Shown: in pieces, positions 54,292 to 62,796 of the stretch
Layout: each line of letters starts with the position of its first letter
How positions within the stretch are numbered: the stretch's first letter is position 1
Source of the DNA: an uncultured Planktomarina sp.
GTDB taxonomy: Bacteria > Pseudomonadota > Alphaproteobacteria > Rhodobacterales > Rhodobacteraceae
Direction: 5' to 3'
DNA: 64,000 nucleotides
NCBI GenBank assembly: GCA_905181815.1
Contig: CAJIZA010000004.1
Coordinates: 181,616-245,615, forward strand
The notes under the pieces: model-generated
What the model was told of the DNA's origin: nothing
Seen by the model: the letters and a program-made list of their open reading frames with translations, nothing else
The model's database searches: none
Program-made: the position numbers and the translations under genes

Positions 54292-57200
54292 TTATTCTGC
54301 CGGCACCGATAGGGATTGACCATCTTCCAAAGGCGCTGGCAAATGCACCAGCATTTCCTTGGGGCAGACTTGCACAAAGTTGCGCTTTTCTTCTTCCCAA
54401 CGCTGCAAAATATCCGCACCTTTGACTGAATTGGTCTCCGAGACATGGCGGGTGATGAGAGCCTTCAGCACCTCCTGCCAATGGGCGACCGAAACCGGGC
54501 AGGTCACCAGAGTCTCCATATTCATCATTGGAGCCGTTTTTCCAGCCGGATCATAGAGGTAGGCCATGCCACCTGTCATCCCCGCGCCGAAGTTGGCCCC
54601 AATGGAGCCCAGAACCACGGCGACACCGCCAGTCATATATTCACAGCCATTCGAGCCACAGCCTTCGATCACAGTTTTTGCGCCTGAGTTACGCACCGCA
54701 AAGCGCTCACCAGCGCGGCCAGAAGCGAAGAGGAAACCATCGGTCGCGCCATACAGCACAGTATTGCCGATAATTGTATTTTCCGAGGCCACCAAAGGGC
54801 TGATCTGGGGCGGGCGCACAACGATCACGCCACCCGAAAGACCTTTACCCACATAGTCATTGGCCTCACCCGCCACTTCCAGCTTCAACCCCGGTGCCGC
54901 AAAAGCGCCAAGCGCCTGACCGGCCGAGCCTTGCAACTTAATGGTCAAGTGATCAGATTGCAGGCTATTGCGCATGCCGAATTTGGTGACGATGTGGCTC
55001 GACACCCTTGTACCAATGGAGCGCGAGGTGTTTTGCACCGCATATTGCAGTTGCATCTTCTCACCATCTTGCAAGAAGCGCGCGGCGTCCCTGACGATCT
55101 GCGCATCCAATGTATCTGGTACCGCGTTGCGTGGCTTATTGCGATCGTAGGTTATCTCATCGGCTCCATCGACCGTAATCAAAAGCGGGTTGAGATCCAA
55201 ATCGTCCAGATGCGCAGAACCGCGCGACACCTGGCTGAGCAAATCAGCACGGCCAATCACCTCGTCCATGGAACGCGCGCCAATACCGGCCAAAATCTCA
55301 CGCACTTCTTGAGCGTAGAAAGTGATCAAATTGACGACCTTATCGGCCGACCCGGTGAACTTGTCTCGCAGCGCTTCATCTTGCGTGCAAACACCCACAG
55401 GGCAGGTGTTAGATTGGCACTGCCGCACCATGATGCAGCCCATCGCGATCAGAGCAGCGGTACCGATGCCATATTCTTCCGCACCCATCATAGCCGCCAT
55501 CACGATATCGCGGCCCGTGCGCAGACCACCATCGGTACGCAATGTCACCCGCTCGCGCAGATTGTTCATCGCCAGAACCTGATGCGCCTCGGTCAGACCC
55601 ATTTCCCAAGGCAGGCCAGCAAATTTGATCGATGTCGCCGGCGAAGCGCCTGTGCCGCCATTATGGCCAGAGATCAAAATCACATCGGCATCAGCCTTCG
55701 CCACACCGGCGGCGATGGTGCCCACCCCAGAGGCAGCCACCAATTTCACCGTCACCTTACAGCGCGGGTTAATCTGCTTGAGATCATAAATCAACTGCGC
55801 CAAATCTTCGATGGAATAGATATCATGATGTGGCGGCGGGCTAATCAAGGTCACACCTTTGGTCGAATGACGCAGGCGGGCAATGAGATCCGTGACCTTC
55901 ATACCGGGCAGTTGTCCGCCCTCGCCGGGCTTGGCACCCTGCGCCACTTTGATTTCCAGTTCCTCACAGTGATTGAGATATTCCGCCGTGACCCCAAAGC
56001 GGCCGGAGGCTACCTGTTTAATCTTGGCAGAAGGATTATCCCCATTGGGTTCAGGCACGAAATGCGCCGGATCTTCTCCGCCCTCACCGCTGTCAGACTT
56101 GGCTCCAATCCGGTTCATCGCCACGTTGAGCGTCTTATGCGCCTCTGGGCTCAGAGCACCAAGGGACATGCCAGGGGTGACAAACCGCTTACGGATTGAG
56201 GTGATGCTTTCCACCTCATCCACAGAAATAGCCGCACCCAAAGGTTTAATCGCCAGTAGATCCCGCAGGTGGATCGGCGGGTTGGCTTGCAATTTCGCCG
56301 AATAGTTTTTCCACATCTCAAAACTGCCACGGTCACAGGCCGATTGCAGCAAATGCATGGTTTGCGCTTCCCAAGCGTGTTTTTCACCAGAGCGGCGCGC
56401 TTTATAAAAACCGCCAATCGGCAAAACATCCGAAGCCGCAGTATAAGCTGAGGCGTGAATGGATTCAGCCTTGCGCTGAATGCCCACCACACCAATACCA
56501 GAAATCCTCGATGTCATGCCGGGAAAATACTCGGCGCACATGGCACGCGACAGGCCAACAGCCTCAAAGTTCAAACCACCGCGGTAAGACGAGATGACCG
56601 AGATCCCCATCTTCGCCATGATTTTCAACAGGCCCTGATCAATCGCAGAGCGATATCGCGCCACAGCCTCAGTCAATGAGCAATCGAGCAAGCCGCGATC
56701 AATGCGATCGGCCAGACTGTCTTCGGCCAAATATGCATTTACCATCGTCGCGCCACAGCCAATCAACACGGCAAAATAATGCGGATCAATACACTCCGCA
56801 GAACGTATGTTGAGCGAGGTAAATGTGCGTAATCCCTTGCGGGTCAGCCAAGAATGCACCGCGCTGGTGGCCAAGATCATCGGCATGGCCACCGAGGTCT
56901 CTGAGGCATGCTGATCGGTCAAAACCAAATGCCCTGCGCCCGAGCGCACAGCATCTTCGGCTTCTGAGCGAATGCGATTGAGCGCCTTTTGCAATTCCCC
57001 CGGGGCACCACCAGTCGGGAAGGTACAATCGATCTCTACCATCGGTGCGTTGAAATTCTCCAACAAGCGCTCAAATTGCACATTGCCGACAAAGGGCGAA
57101 TCCAGAACCAAAATTTCGGTCTGCGCACTGCTCTCATCCAGCACATTTTTCAGATTGCCAAAGCGGGTCTTCAAACTCATGACCCGAAATTCGCGCAGGC

Positions 57201-58833
57201 TGTCAATCGGGGGATTGGTCACCTGGCTAAAGTTCTGCCGAAAGAAATGTGATAGAGGACGATATTTTTCGCTCAGCACCGCTGAAGGCGTGTCATCGCC
57301 CATAGAGGCCAAGGTCTCTTTGCCATCCTCAGCCATAGGCGCTAAAATTTGCTCGAGCTCCTCAATAGTGTAGCCTGCCGCAATCTGACGCTGGCGCAAT
57401 TTTGCACCCTTAAACATCGGTTTTTCAACAGCTTTGGCCAGGTCGTCATCAAGCTCATTGATCTTGCCAACCCATGCACTGAAGTCTTGACTTGCAGCCA
57501 GCATGTCTTTCATTTCGGTGTCGTGATACAAGCGACCCTCGGCGATATCGACCGCCAAGAGTTGCCCGGGGCCCAGCGCGCCTTTTTCTTTCACATTGGC
57601 CTCATCAACGGTAACCATGCCCGCTTCTGACCCCGCGATCAGCAAGCCGTCACCAGTCACCACGTAGCGCATAGGCCTTAGACCATTGCGGTCCAAGCCC
57701 GCACAGACCCAGCGCCCATCGGTCATGGCCAAGGCTGCCGGTCCATCCCATGGCTCCATCACGGAGTTACAGTAAGAATACATATCCCGCCAAGATTTCG
57801 GCAGATCCACTGCTTGCTTTGACCAGCTTTCCGGAACCAGCATTGTCTTGGCCATCGGCGCATTGCGCCCGGCACGCACCAACATTTCAAACACCGCATC
57901 CAGCGCCGCCGAATCCGAAGACCCGCTTGGGATCACTGGCTTGATGTCTTCGGCCATATCTCCAAAAGCATCTGATGACATGCGAATTTCATGGCTCTTC
58001 ATCCAATTGGTGTTGCCTTTCAGCGTATTTATTTCGCCATTGTGAGCCAACATGCGGAAGGGCTGCGCCAGCCACCACTGTGGGAAGGTATTGGTCGAAT
58101 AGCGTTGGTGATACAAAGCAAAGGCGGACTCGAAGCGTTCATCTTTCAAATCTGGATAGAATTCCGACATATCTTCTGCCAAAAACATACCTTTATAGAT
58201 AATGGACCGACATGACAGGCTGGCCAAATAAAGGCCATGAATTCCGGCGGCTTGCGCGGCTTTTTCAATCCGGCGACGAATGACGTAAAGCTCGCGCTCA
58301 AACGTCTCTTCGTCTACGCCTTTGGAATTGGACACCAACAGCTGCTCAATTTCAGGCCGTGTGGTATTGGCCTTTTCGCCCAAACAGGAGACATTCACTG
58401 GCACATGGCGCCAGCCATAAATATAGTAGCCCATACGCAGAACTTCCGTTTCCACAATCGTCCGGCAGGTTTCTTGGGCGCCGAAATCCGTGCGCGGTAG
58501 GAACACCTGCCCCACAGCCATCAGCTCGTCCATACGCGGCGTATGACCGGTGCGTTCAATTTGATTATAGAAGAATGGCACAGGAATTTGCACGTGGATA
58601 CCAGCCCCGTCACCGGTTTTGCCATCCGCATCGACCGCGCCGCGGTGCCAAACCGCTTTCAGCGCATCAATGCCGGCCTGCACCACTTTGCGGCTTGGCG
58701 CTCCATTAATGGACACCACAAGTCCCACACCGCAGCTGGCGTGCTCTTCCGCCTCCGAGTAGAGGCCATTTTCAGCCATATACTTGCGCTTGGCTTCTTC
58801 CGCTTTCAACCAGTTCGAATCAAATTTTGTCAT
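54292..58833 (-). CDS. gltB: Glutamate synthase (NADPH) large subunit
   Basis: The 1513-residue subunit makes glutamate from glutamine and 2-oxoglutarate. After a short propeptide the N-terminal nucleophile is Cys34 in HASCGVGLV, starting the class II glutaminase domain (to about 430). The central domain and FMN-binding synthase domain follow (about 830-1230, with LISPPPHHDIYSIEDLAQLI and SGHNGGTGASP), including the 3Fe-4S cysteines in CIMVRQCQSNTCPVG near 1130. A C-terminal GXGXG beta-helix ends the protein. The second ATG (58833) is chosen because AGGAG stands 6 bases before it and directly abuts the first ATG. gltD lies 66 bp upstream in the same direction. Confidence 0.97.
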   Translation of the reverse strand: MTKFDSNWLKAEEAKRKYMAENGLYSEAEEHASCGVGLVVSINGAPSRKVVQAGIDALKAVWHRGAVDADGKTGDGAGIHVQIPVPFFYNQIERTGHTPRMDELMAVGQVFLPRTDFGAQETCRTIVETEVLRMGYYIYGWRHVPVNVSCLGEKANTTRPEIEQLLVSNSKGVDEETFERELYVIRRRIEKAAQAAGIHGLYLASLSCRSIIYKGMFLAEDMSEFYPDLKDERFESAFALYHQRYSTNTFPQWWLAQPFRMLAHNGEINTLKGNTNWMKSHEIRMSSDAFGDMAEDIKPVIPSGSSDSAALDAVFEMLVRAGRNAPMAKTMLVPESWSKQAVDLPKSWRDMYSYCNSVMEPWDGPAALAMTDGRWVCAGLDRNGLRPMRYVVTGDGLLIAGSEAGMVTVDEANVKEKGALGPGQLLAVDIAEGRLYHDTEMKDMLAASQDFSAWVGKINELDDDLAKAVEKPMFKGAKLRQRQIAAGYTIEELEQILAPMAEDGKETLASMGDDTPSAVLSEKYRPLSHFFRQNFSQVTNPPIDSLREFRVMSLKTRFGNLKNVLDESSAQTEILVLDSPFVGNVQFERLLENFNAPMVEIDCTFPTGGAPGELQKALNRIRSEAEDAVRSGAGHLVLTDQHASETSVAMPMILATSAVHSWLTRKGLRTFTSLNIRSAECIDPHYFAVLIGCGATMVNAYLAEDSLADRIDRGLLDCSLTEAVARYRSAIDQGLLKIMAKMGISVISSYRGGLNFEAVGLSRAMCAEYFPGMTSRISGIGVVGIQRKAESIHASAYTAASDVLPIGGFYKARRSGEKHAWEAQTMHLLQSACDRGSFEMWKNYSAKLQANPPIHLRDLLAIKPLGAAISVDEVESITSIRKRFVTPGMSLGALSPEAHKTLNVAMNRIGAKSDSGEGGEDPAHFVPEPNGDNPSAKIKQVASGRFGVTAEYLNHCEELEIKVAQGAKPGEGGQLPGMKVTDLIARLRHSTKGVTLISPPPHHDIYSIEDLAQLIYDLKQINPRCKVTVKLVAASGVGTIAAGVAKADADVILISGHNGGTGASPATSIKFAGLPWEMGLTEAHQVLAMNNLRERVTLRTDGGLRTGRDIVMAAMMGAEEYGIGTAALIAMGCIMVRQCQSNTCPVGVCTQDEALRDKFTGSADKVVNLITFYAQEVREILAGIGARSMDEVIGRADLLSQVSRGSAHLDDLDLNPLLITVDGADEITYDRNKPRNAVPDTLDAQIVRDAARFLQDGEKMQLQYAVQNTSRSIGTRVSSHIVTKFGMRNSLQSDHLTIKLQGSAGQALGAFAAPGLKLEVAGEANDYVGKGLSGGVIVVRPPQISPLVASENTIIGNTVLYGATDGFLFASGRAGERFAVRNSGAKTVIEGCGSNGCEYMTGGVAVVLGSIGANFGAGMTGGMAYLYDPAGKTAPMMNMETLVTCPVSVAHWQEVLKALITRHVSETNSVKGADILQRWEEEKRNFVQVCPKEMLVHLPAPLEDGQSLSVPAE

Positions 58834-58899
58834 GCTCATCTCCTAAAATGCCCACGCGGGACATTGTTATGTCGCAAAGGTCCAGATCCACGCAGGCGC

Positions 58900-60333
58900 T
58901 TACTCAGCGGCGATGGATTGGACGTCGTCAAACTGTGCTAAAATCGTGGCTGCGCAGTCGCGCCCATCGCGGATGGCCCAAACCACGAGCGAGGCACCGC
59001 GTACAATATCACCCACGGCATAAATGCCCGGCAATTGAGTTTGGCCGGTTTCAAAGTCCGCGCGGATCGTTCCCCAGCGCGTCACTTCGAGACCCTCTGC
59101 GCCCCAAAGCTGTGGCAAATCTTCTGGTTCAAAACCCAAAGCCTTGATCACCAAATCCGCAGGTTCCACATAATCTGCCCCGTCAATCAACTCTGGGCTT
59201 TGACGGCCTGTCACATCCGGCAGACCCAAACGCATTTTCTGGACGTTAACCCCGGTTACAGGATTACCAACAAACCCATTGGGCGCGGTCAGCCAGACGA
59301 ATTCAACACCCTCTTCCTCAGCGTTTTGGGTCTCACGGAGAGATCCAGGCATATTCGCTTTGTCGCGGCGGTAAAGGCATTTGACGGAGGTAGCGCCTTG
59401 CCGGATCGCTGTGCGCACGCAGTCCATTGCCGTGTCGCCGCCGCCAATGACTACAACCCGCTTGCCGGCAGCATTCAAGCTGCCATCTTCGAATTCAGGC
59501 ACATTGTCGCCAAAACCATGGCGGTTACTGGCAGTTAAGTAGTCAATGGCTTTTACAATGCCAACTGCTCCTGAGCCCGGCCCCGCCAGATCGCGGGATT
59601 TATAAACACCTGTGGCGATAATCACCGCATCATGTTTGCTGCGGATCTCATCAAAGCTGATGTCAACGCCCACATTGCAGTTGGTGACGATCTCTATGCC
59701 GCCCTCCTCAAGCTGGGTCACACGCTGCATCACCACATCTTTTTCGAGCTTAAAACCAGGGATTCCATAGGTCAAAAGCCCTCCCGCACGATCATAACGA
59801 TCATAGACCGTGACCTTCACACCGGCCCGGCGCAGCACATCAGCCGCAGCCAATCCCCCTGGGCCCGCGCCGATGATGCCGACAGACTCCCCGCGGGTCG
59901 TGGAGGGCTTAATGGGTTGCACCCATCCCTCAGCCCATGCCGTATCTGTGATATATTTCTCAACTGACCCAATGGTCACCGTTTCATGGCCTGAATGCTC
60001 AATCACGCAATTGCCTTCACACAAGCGATCCTGCGGACAAATACGACCGCAAATCTCAGGGAACGTATTGGTGGCCTGGCTGATTTCATAGGCCTCTCGC
60101 AGCCGCCCCTCAGCCGTGAGGCGCAGCCAATCAGGAATATTATTGTGCAGTGGGCAGTGTGTTTGGCAATAAGGCACACCGCATTGACTACACCGACTGG
60201 CTTGCTCTGCGGCCTTGGCCTCCGAAAATTCTGCATAGATCTCGCCAAAATCATGCGCGCGATCTGACGCGGAACGCTTTTGAGGCATGAGCCGTGGAAT
60301 TTTTACAAACTTCAGCATCGGATTTTCAGCCAT
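58900..60333 (-). CDS. gltD: Glutamate synthase (NADPH) small subunit
   Basis: The 477-residue flavoprotein passes electrons from NADPH to GltB. N-terminal 4Fe-4S cysteine clusters are in RCSQCGVPYCQTHCPLHNNI (about 40-59) and EICGRICPQDRLCEGNCV (about 86-103). FAD binds at VGIIGAGPGGLAAADVLR (near 142) and NADPH at VVVIGGGDTAMDCVRTA (near 287). The end has the second FAD contact GIYAVGDIVRGASLVVWAI. The ATG at 60333 follows CGAGGA. It is first in the operon, with gltB 66 bp after it. Confidence 0.97.
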   Translation of the reverse strand: MAENPMLKFVKIPRLMPQKRSASDRAHDFGEIYAEFSEAKAAEQASRCSQCGVPYCQTHCPLHNNIPDWLRLTAEGRLREAYEISQATNTFPEICGRICPQDRLCEGNCVIEHSGHETVTIGSVEKYITDTAWAEGWVQPIKPSTTRGESVGIIGAGPGGLAAADVLRRAGVKVTVYDRYDRAGGLLTYGIPGFKLEKDVVMQRVTQLEEGGIEIVTNCNVGVDISFDEIRSKHDAVIIATGVYKSRDLAGPGSGAVGIVKAIDYLTASNRHGFGDNVPEFEDGSLNAAGKRVVVIGGGDTAMDCVRTAIRQGATSVKCLYRRDKANMPGSLRETQNAEEEGVEFVWLTAPNGFVGNPVTGVNVQKMRLGLPDVTGRQSPELIDGADYVEPADLVIKALGFEPEDLPQLWGAEGLEVTRWGTIRADFETGQTQLPGIYAVGDIVRGASLVVWAIRDGRDCAATILAQFDDVQSIAAE

Positions 60334-60541
60334 AACATCCTCGATTCGCAACATCACTATATTTTAAAACACTTCAGACGAATTAACGTCAGCACAGGTG
60401 ACCTACATAATAAGATTTAAAACATAGCGACATTTTTATGAAATTTTCAAGCTCTTTTTAAGTCCGTTGCGGACCTATATTTCTACTAGCACTTAGGCGC
60501 CATTGGTATACGGTCTCCTTGATTGCAGAGGATCACAACAA

Positions 60542-61354
60542 ATGCCGCTTTATCATTTGATATTAATTGCGCTTATTCAGGGCATAACGGAATTTCTGCC
60601 AGTCTCCTCATCTGGGCATTTGATCCTCTTGCCCGGGCTGACAGGTCTTGCCGATCAAGGCCCAGTTATTGATGTCGCCGCCCATGTCGGAACTTTATTG
60701 GCGGTCGTCGTCTACTTCTGGTCGGATGTGCGCCACATATTGCAAGGCGTCCCGCAGGTTGTACGCGGCCAGTTTGACAGCCCCTCCGCACGGCTGCTCA
60801 TCGCCATGAGCTTGGCCACGCTGCCTGTCATGGTGCTGGGCTTGATCTTGAAACTAACTGGCCTGTCAGACGCCCTGCGCTCCATCACTATCATCGGCTG
60901 GAGCATGCTGATATTTGGAATTTTGCTCTATTGGATGGATCAACGCGCTCAAAACAGGTGCCAAATCCAAGATCTGACGCTGCGAGACGCTTGGATCCTT
61001 GGGCTGTGGCAAGCTTTGGCGCTTATCCCCGGTACCTCGCGCTCCGGAATCACCATTACCGGAGCCCTCAATGCTGGCTTCACACGTAAAGAGGCCGCCC
61101 GCATCGCCATGTTGATGTCGATCCCTACCATTATCGCCTCTGGTGCACTCACCTCTTTAGATTTGATCGGTGGCACCGTGCCCGTGCGCGACACATCTAT
61201 CGTAGTTGTTCTCAGCTTCGCTGCAGCACTTTTCGCCCTCAGCCTGATGATGCGCTTGCTAAACAGCCTGACCTATACGCCCTATGTCGTTTACCGCATA
61301 GGGCTGGGCCTCACGCTGCTCACCATAGGCTACAGCGGCGGCCTCGGGTTTTAA
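60542..61354 (+). CDS. uppP: Undecaprenyl-diphosphatase
   Basis: The 270-residue integral membrane protein (about eight helices) recycles undecaprenyl diphosphate to the carrier lipid for murein and polysaccharide export. The conserved motif ITEFLPVSSSGHLILLP (about 15-31) and the PGTSRSGITITGAL motif (about 165-178) hold the catalytic Glu, Ser, His and Arg residues. Low activity of this family also underlies the old name BacA (bacitracin resistance). The ATG at 60542 follows AGAGGATC. It is divergent from gltD over a 208-bp AT-rich gap and convergent with the NDUFA9-like gene. Confidence 0.96.
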   Translation: MPLYHLILIALIQGITEFLPVSSSGHLILLPGLTGLADQGPVIDVAAHVGTLLAVVVYFWSDVRHILQGVPQVVRGQFDSPSARLLIAMSLATLPVMVLGLILKLTGLSDALRSITIIGWSMLIFGILLYWMDQRAQNRCQIQDLTLRDAWILGLWQALALIPGTSRSGITITGALNAGFTRKEAARIAMLMSIPTIIASGALTSLDLIGGTVPVRDTSIVVVLSFAAALFALSLMMRLLNSLTYTPYVVYRIGLGLTLLTIGYSGGLGF

Positions 61355-61358
61355 CGTC

Positions 61359-62339
61359 CTAGGCTTTTAGATTTTTCGCAGAGGCTTTGATATCCGCATA
61401 TTGGCCTGACACGCGGAAGGGCCATAGATAATCCGGCAACACGCTTTCCAATGCCGTTGGCTCAATCTGCAGATCCGCCAAGCCCATACAGTTGCCGCTC
61501 GACACATTATCCACACTCAAACTGTGGATTTGGTCACGGGTGATCGGCATAGGCGCCAAGCCAAAGCTCAGTTTATTCGCAAGCGCAAAGCCAGTGGCCA
61601 TGAGGCGCGCAACAAACATCGGCAAGCCAATGATCAAACGCCGACGCTGGATGACATCCAACATGCGCTGCATCAGACCGCGAAAACTGTCCCGCTCCGG
61701 TCCGGCCAACTCATAAATCCCGCCCACCGCGGCTCCCGTCGCACCGAGCACCACGGCCCACGCGACATCATCGACAAACACCGGCTGAAACTGCGTCTCA
61801 GCGCCAACGATCGGCAAAATAGGACCAAAGCGCGCCATGCTGGCAAATCTGTTGAAAAATTGATCCTCTGCACCAAAGACGATGGACGGCCGCACAATCA
61901 TTGCGTTCGGCATGTGCTCCAAGACTTCAGCCTCACCCGCCGCCTTTGAGCGGGAATAGGAACTTGCGCTGGTCAGATCCGCGCCCATGGCCGAGATATG
62001 CACCATTTGCTCGATACCACCTTCGGCTGCCAACCGCGCAATGCGCCCAGCGCCTTCTGTTTGCACAGCATCGAAACGATTACGCCCTGATTCTTGTAGT
62101 ATGCCGACGCAATTGATCACAGCATCGGCACCGCGCAAAGACTGCCGCACCGATGCATCATCGCGAATGTTGCAAAACACCGGCTCAACCTGACCGACAA
62201 CCCCATAAGGCTTGACAAATATCGCCTCATTGGGCCGCCGAACAGCCACACGAACCCGCCAACCAGCCTTTGCCATACGCCGCACGACATAGCGCCCAAT
62301 GAAACCGGACCCACCGAATATAGTTACAAGCTTAGACAT
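61359..62339 (-). CDS. Complex I NDUFA9-subunit-like NAD(P)-binding protein
   Basis: The 326-residue atypical SDR begins KLVTIFGGSGFIGRYVVRRMAK with the dinucleotide loop GGSGFIG (residues 9-15). It shows NCVGILQESGRNRFDAVQTEGA (about 78-99), AMGADLTSASSYSRSKAAGE and the PVFVDDVAWAVV block. In alphaproteobacteria this family is related to the mitochondrial complex I accessory subunit NDUFA9, though here it may act as a free quinone- or lipid-linked protein. It is a single gene facing away from tRNA-Leu. Confidence 0.9.
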   Translation of the reverse strand: MSKLVTIFGGSGFIGRYVVRRMAKAGWRVRVAVRRPNEAIFVKPYGVVGQVEPVFCNIRDDASVRQSLRGADAVINCVGILQESGRNRFDAVQTEGAGRIARLAAEGGIEQMVHISAMGADLTSASSYSRSKAAGEAEVLEHMPNAMIVRPSIVFGAEDQFFNRFASMARFGPILPIVGAETQFQPVFVDDVAWAVVLGATGAAVGGIYELAGPERDSFRGLMQRMLDVIQRRRLIIGLPMFVARLMATGFALANKLSFGLAPMPITRDQIHSLSVDNVSSGNCMGLADLQIEPTALESVLPDYLWPFRVSGQYADIKASAKNLKA

Positions 62340-62533
62340 GATGACATCCCAAGTATTTCTTTACCGAAGGGAGGTACTCCGTGCACCGCCTCATGACAAG
62401 TCCATTCCCTCTTTGACAGCAGCCTCACCCCGATATGCCTCACGCGAAACCTGGACGCCAAGGGCTCCGCCCCACGGTGATTACCCTCTTGACCCGCCCC
62501 CTCCAGAAGCTTAGACGGCTTCCATCAACATCA

Positions 62534-62619
62534 GCCCAGATGGCGGAATGGTAGACGCGCTAGCTTCAGGTGCTAGTGTCCGTATGGACGTGGAGGTTCG
62601 AGTCCTCTTCTGGGCACCA
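62534..62619 (+). tRNA. tRNA-Leu (anticodon CAG)
   Basis: The 86-base sequence runs from GCCCAGA to TCTGGGCACCA. The acceptor stem pairs perfectly (GCCCAGA with TCTGGGC). The anticodon stem CTAGC/GCTAG encloses TTCAGGT with anticodon CAG, and the long variable arm TGTCCGTATGGACG marks it as class II leucine tRNA. The T arm contains GGTTCGAGTCC, and CCA is encoded. An integrase gene begins 178 bases after it, so its 3' end is the probable attachment site. Confidence 0.97.
62593..62619 (+). other. Probable integration (att) site at the tRNA-Leu 3' end
   Basis: The T arm and 3' end of tRNA-Leu are a classic target for tyrosine integrases. An integrase gene lies directly downstream and reads away from the tRNA. 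The second copy of this core, expected at the far end of the element, would be beyond the window. Confidence 0.6.
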
Positions 62620-62674
62620 AAATACCCTATATATCCCCAAGAAATCGTTGGTAATAACTGCTTCTGGCGGAATG

Positions 62675-62707
62675 TGGGACCACTATCGGGACCGCTTTTA
62701 GGACCAC
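62675..62707 (+). repeat. Three direct repeats GGACCRC at 12-bp spacing
   Basis: GGGACCAC (62676-62683), GGGACCGC (62688-62695) and AGGACCAC (62700-62707) carry the GGACC core at exact 12-base steps, between tRNA-Leu and the integrase. Regularly phased short repeats here are the expected form of arm-type binding sites for the integrase. Confidence 0.6.
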
Positions 62708-62796
62708 TTCGTCGAATAGCGCACCCAAAGCGTCACAGATAAGCGGTCCAGATGGCCTTGCACCCGGTAATCTGTGTCGTGATAGTCTCGAGCACA

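Noticed and set aside
54931-56199. Long open frame (about 420 codons) on the plus strand
   Set aside because: It lies wholly antisense to gltB, whose motifs are intact. The product is rich in His, Arg and Gln in the way shadow frames are, and it has no recognisable domain.
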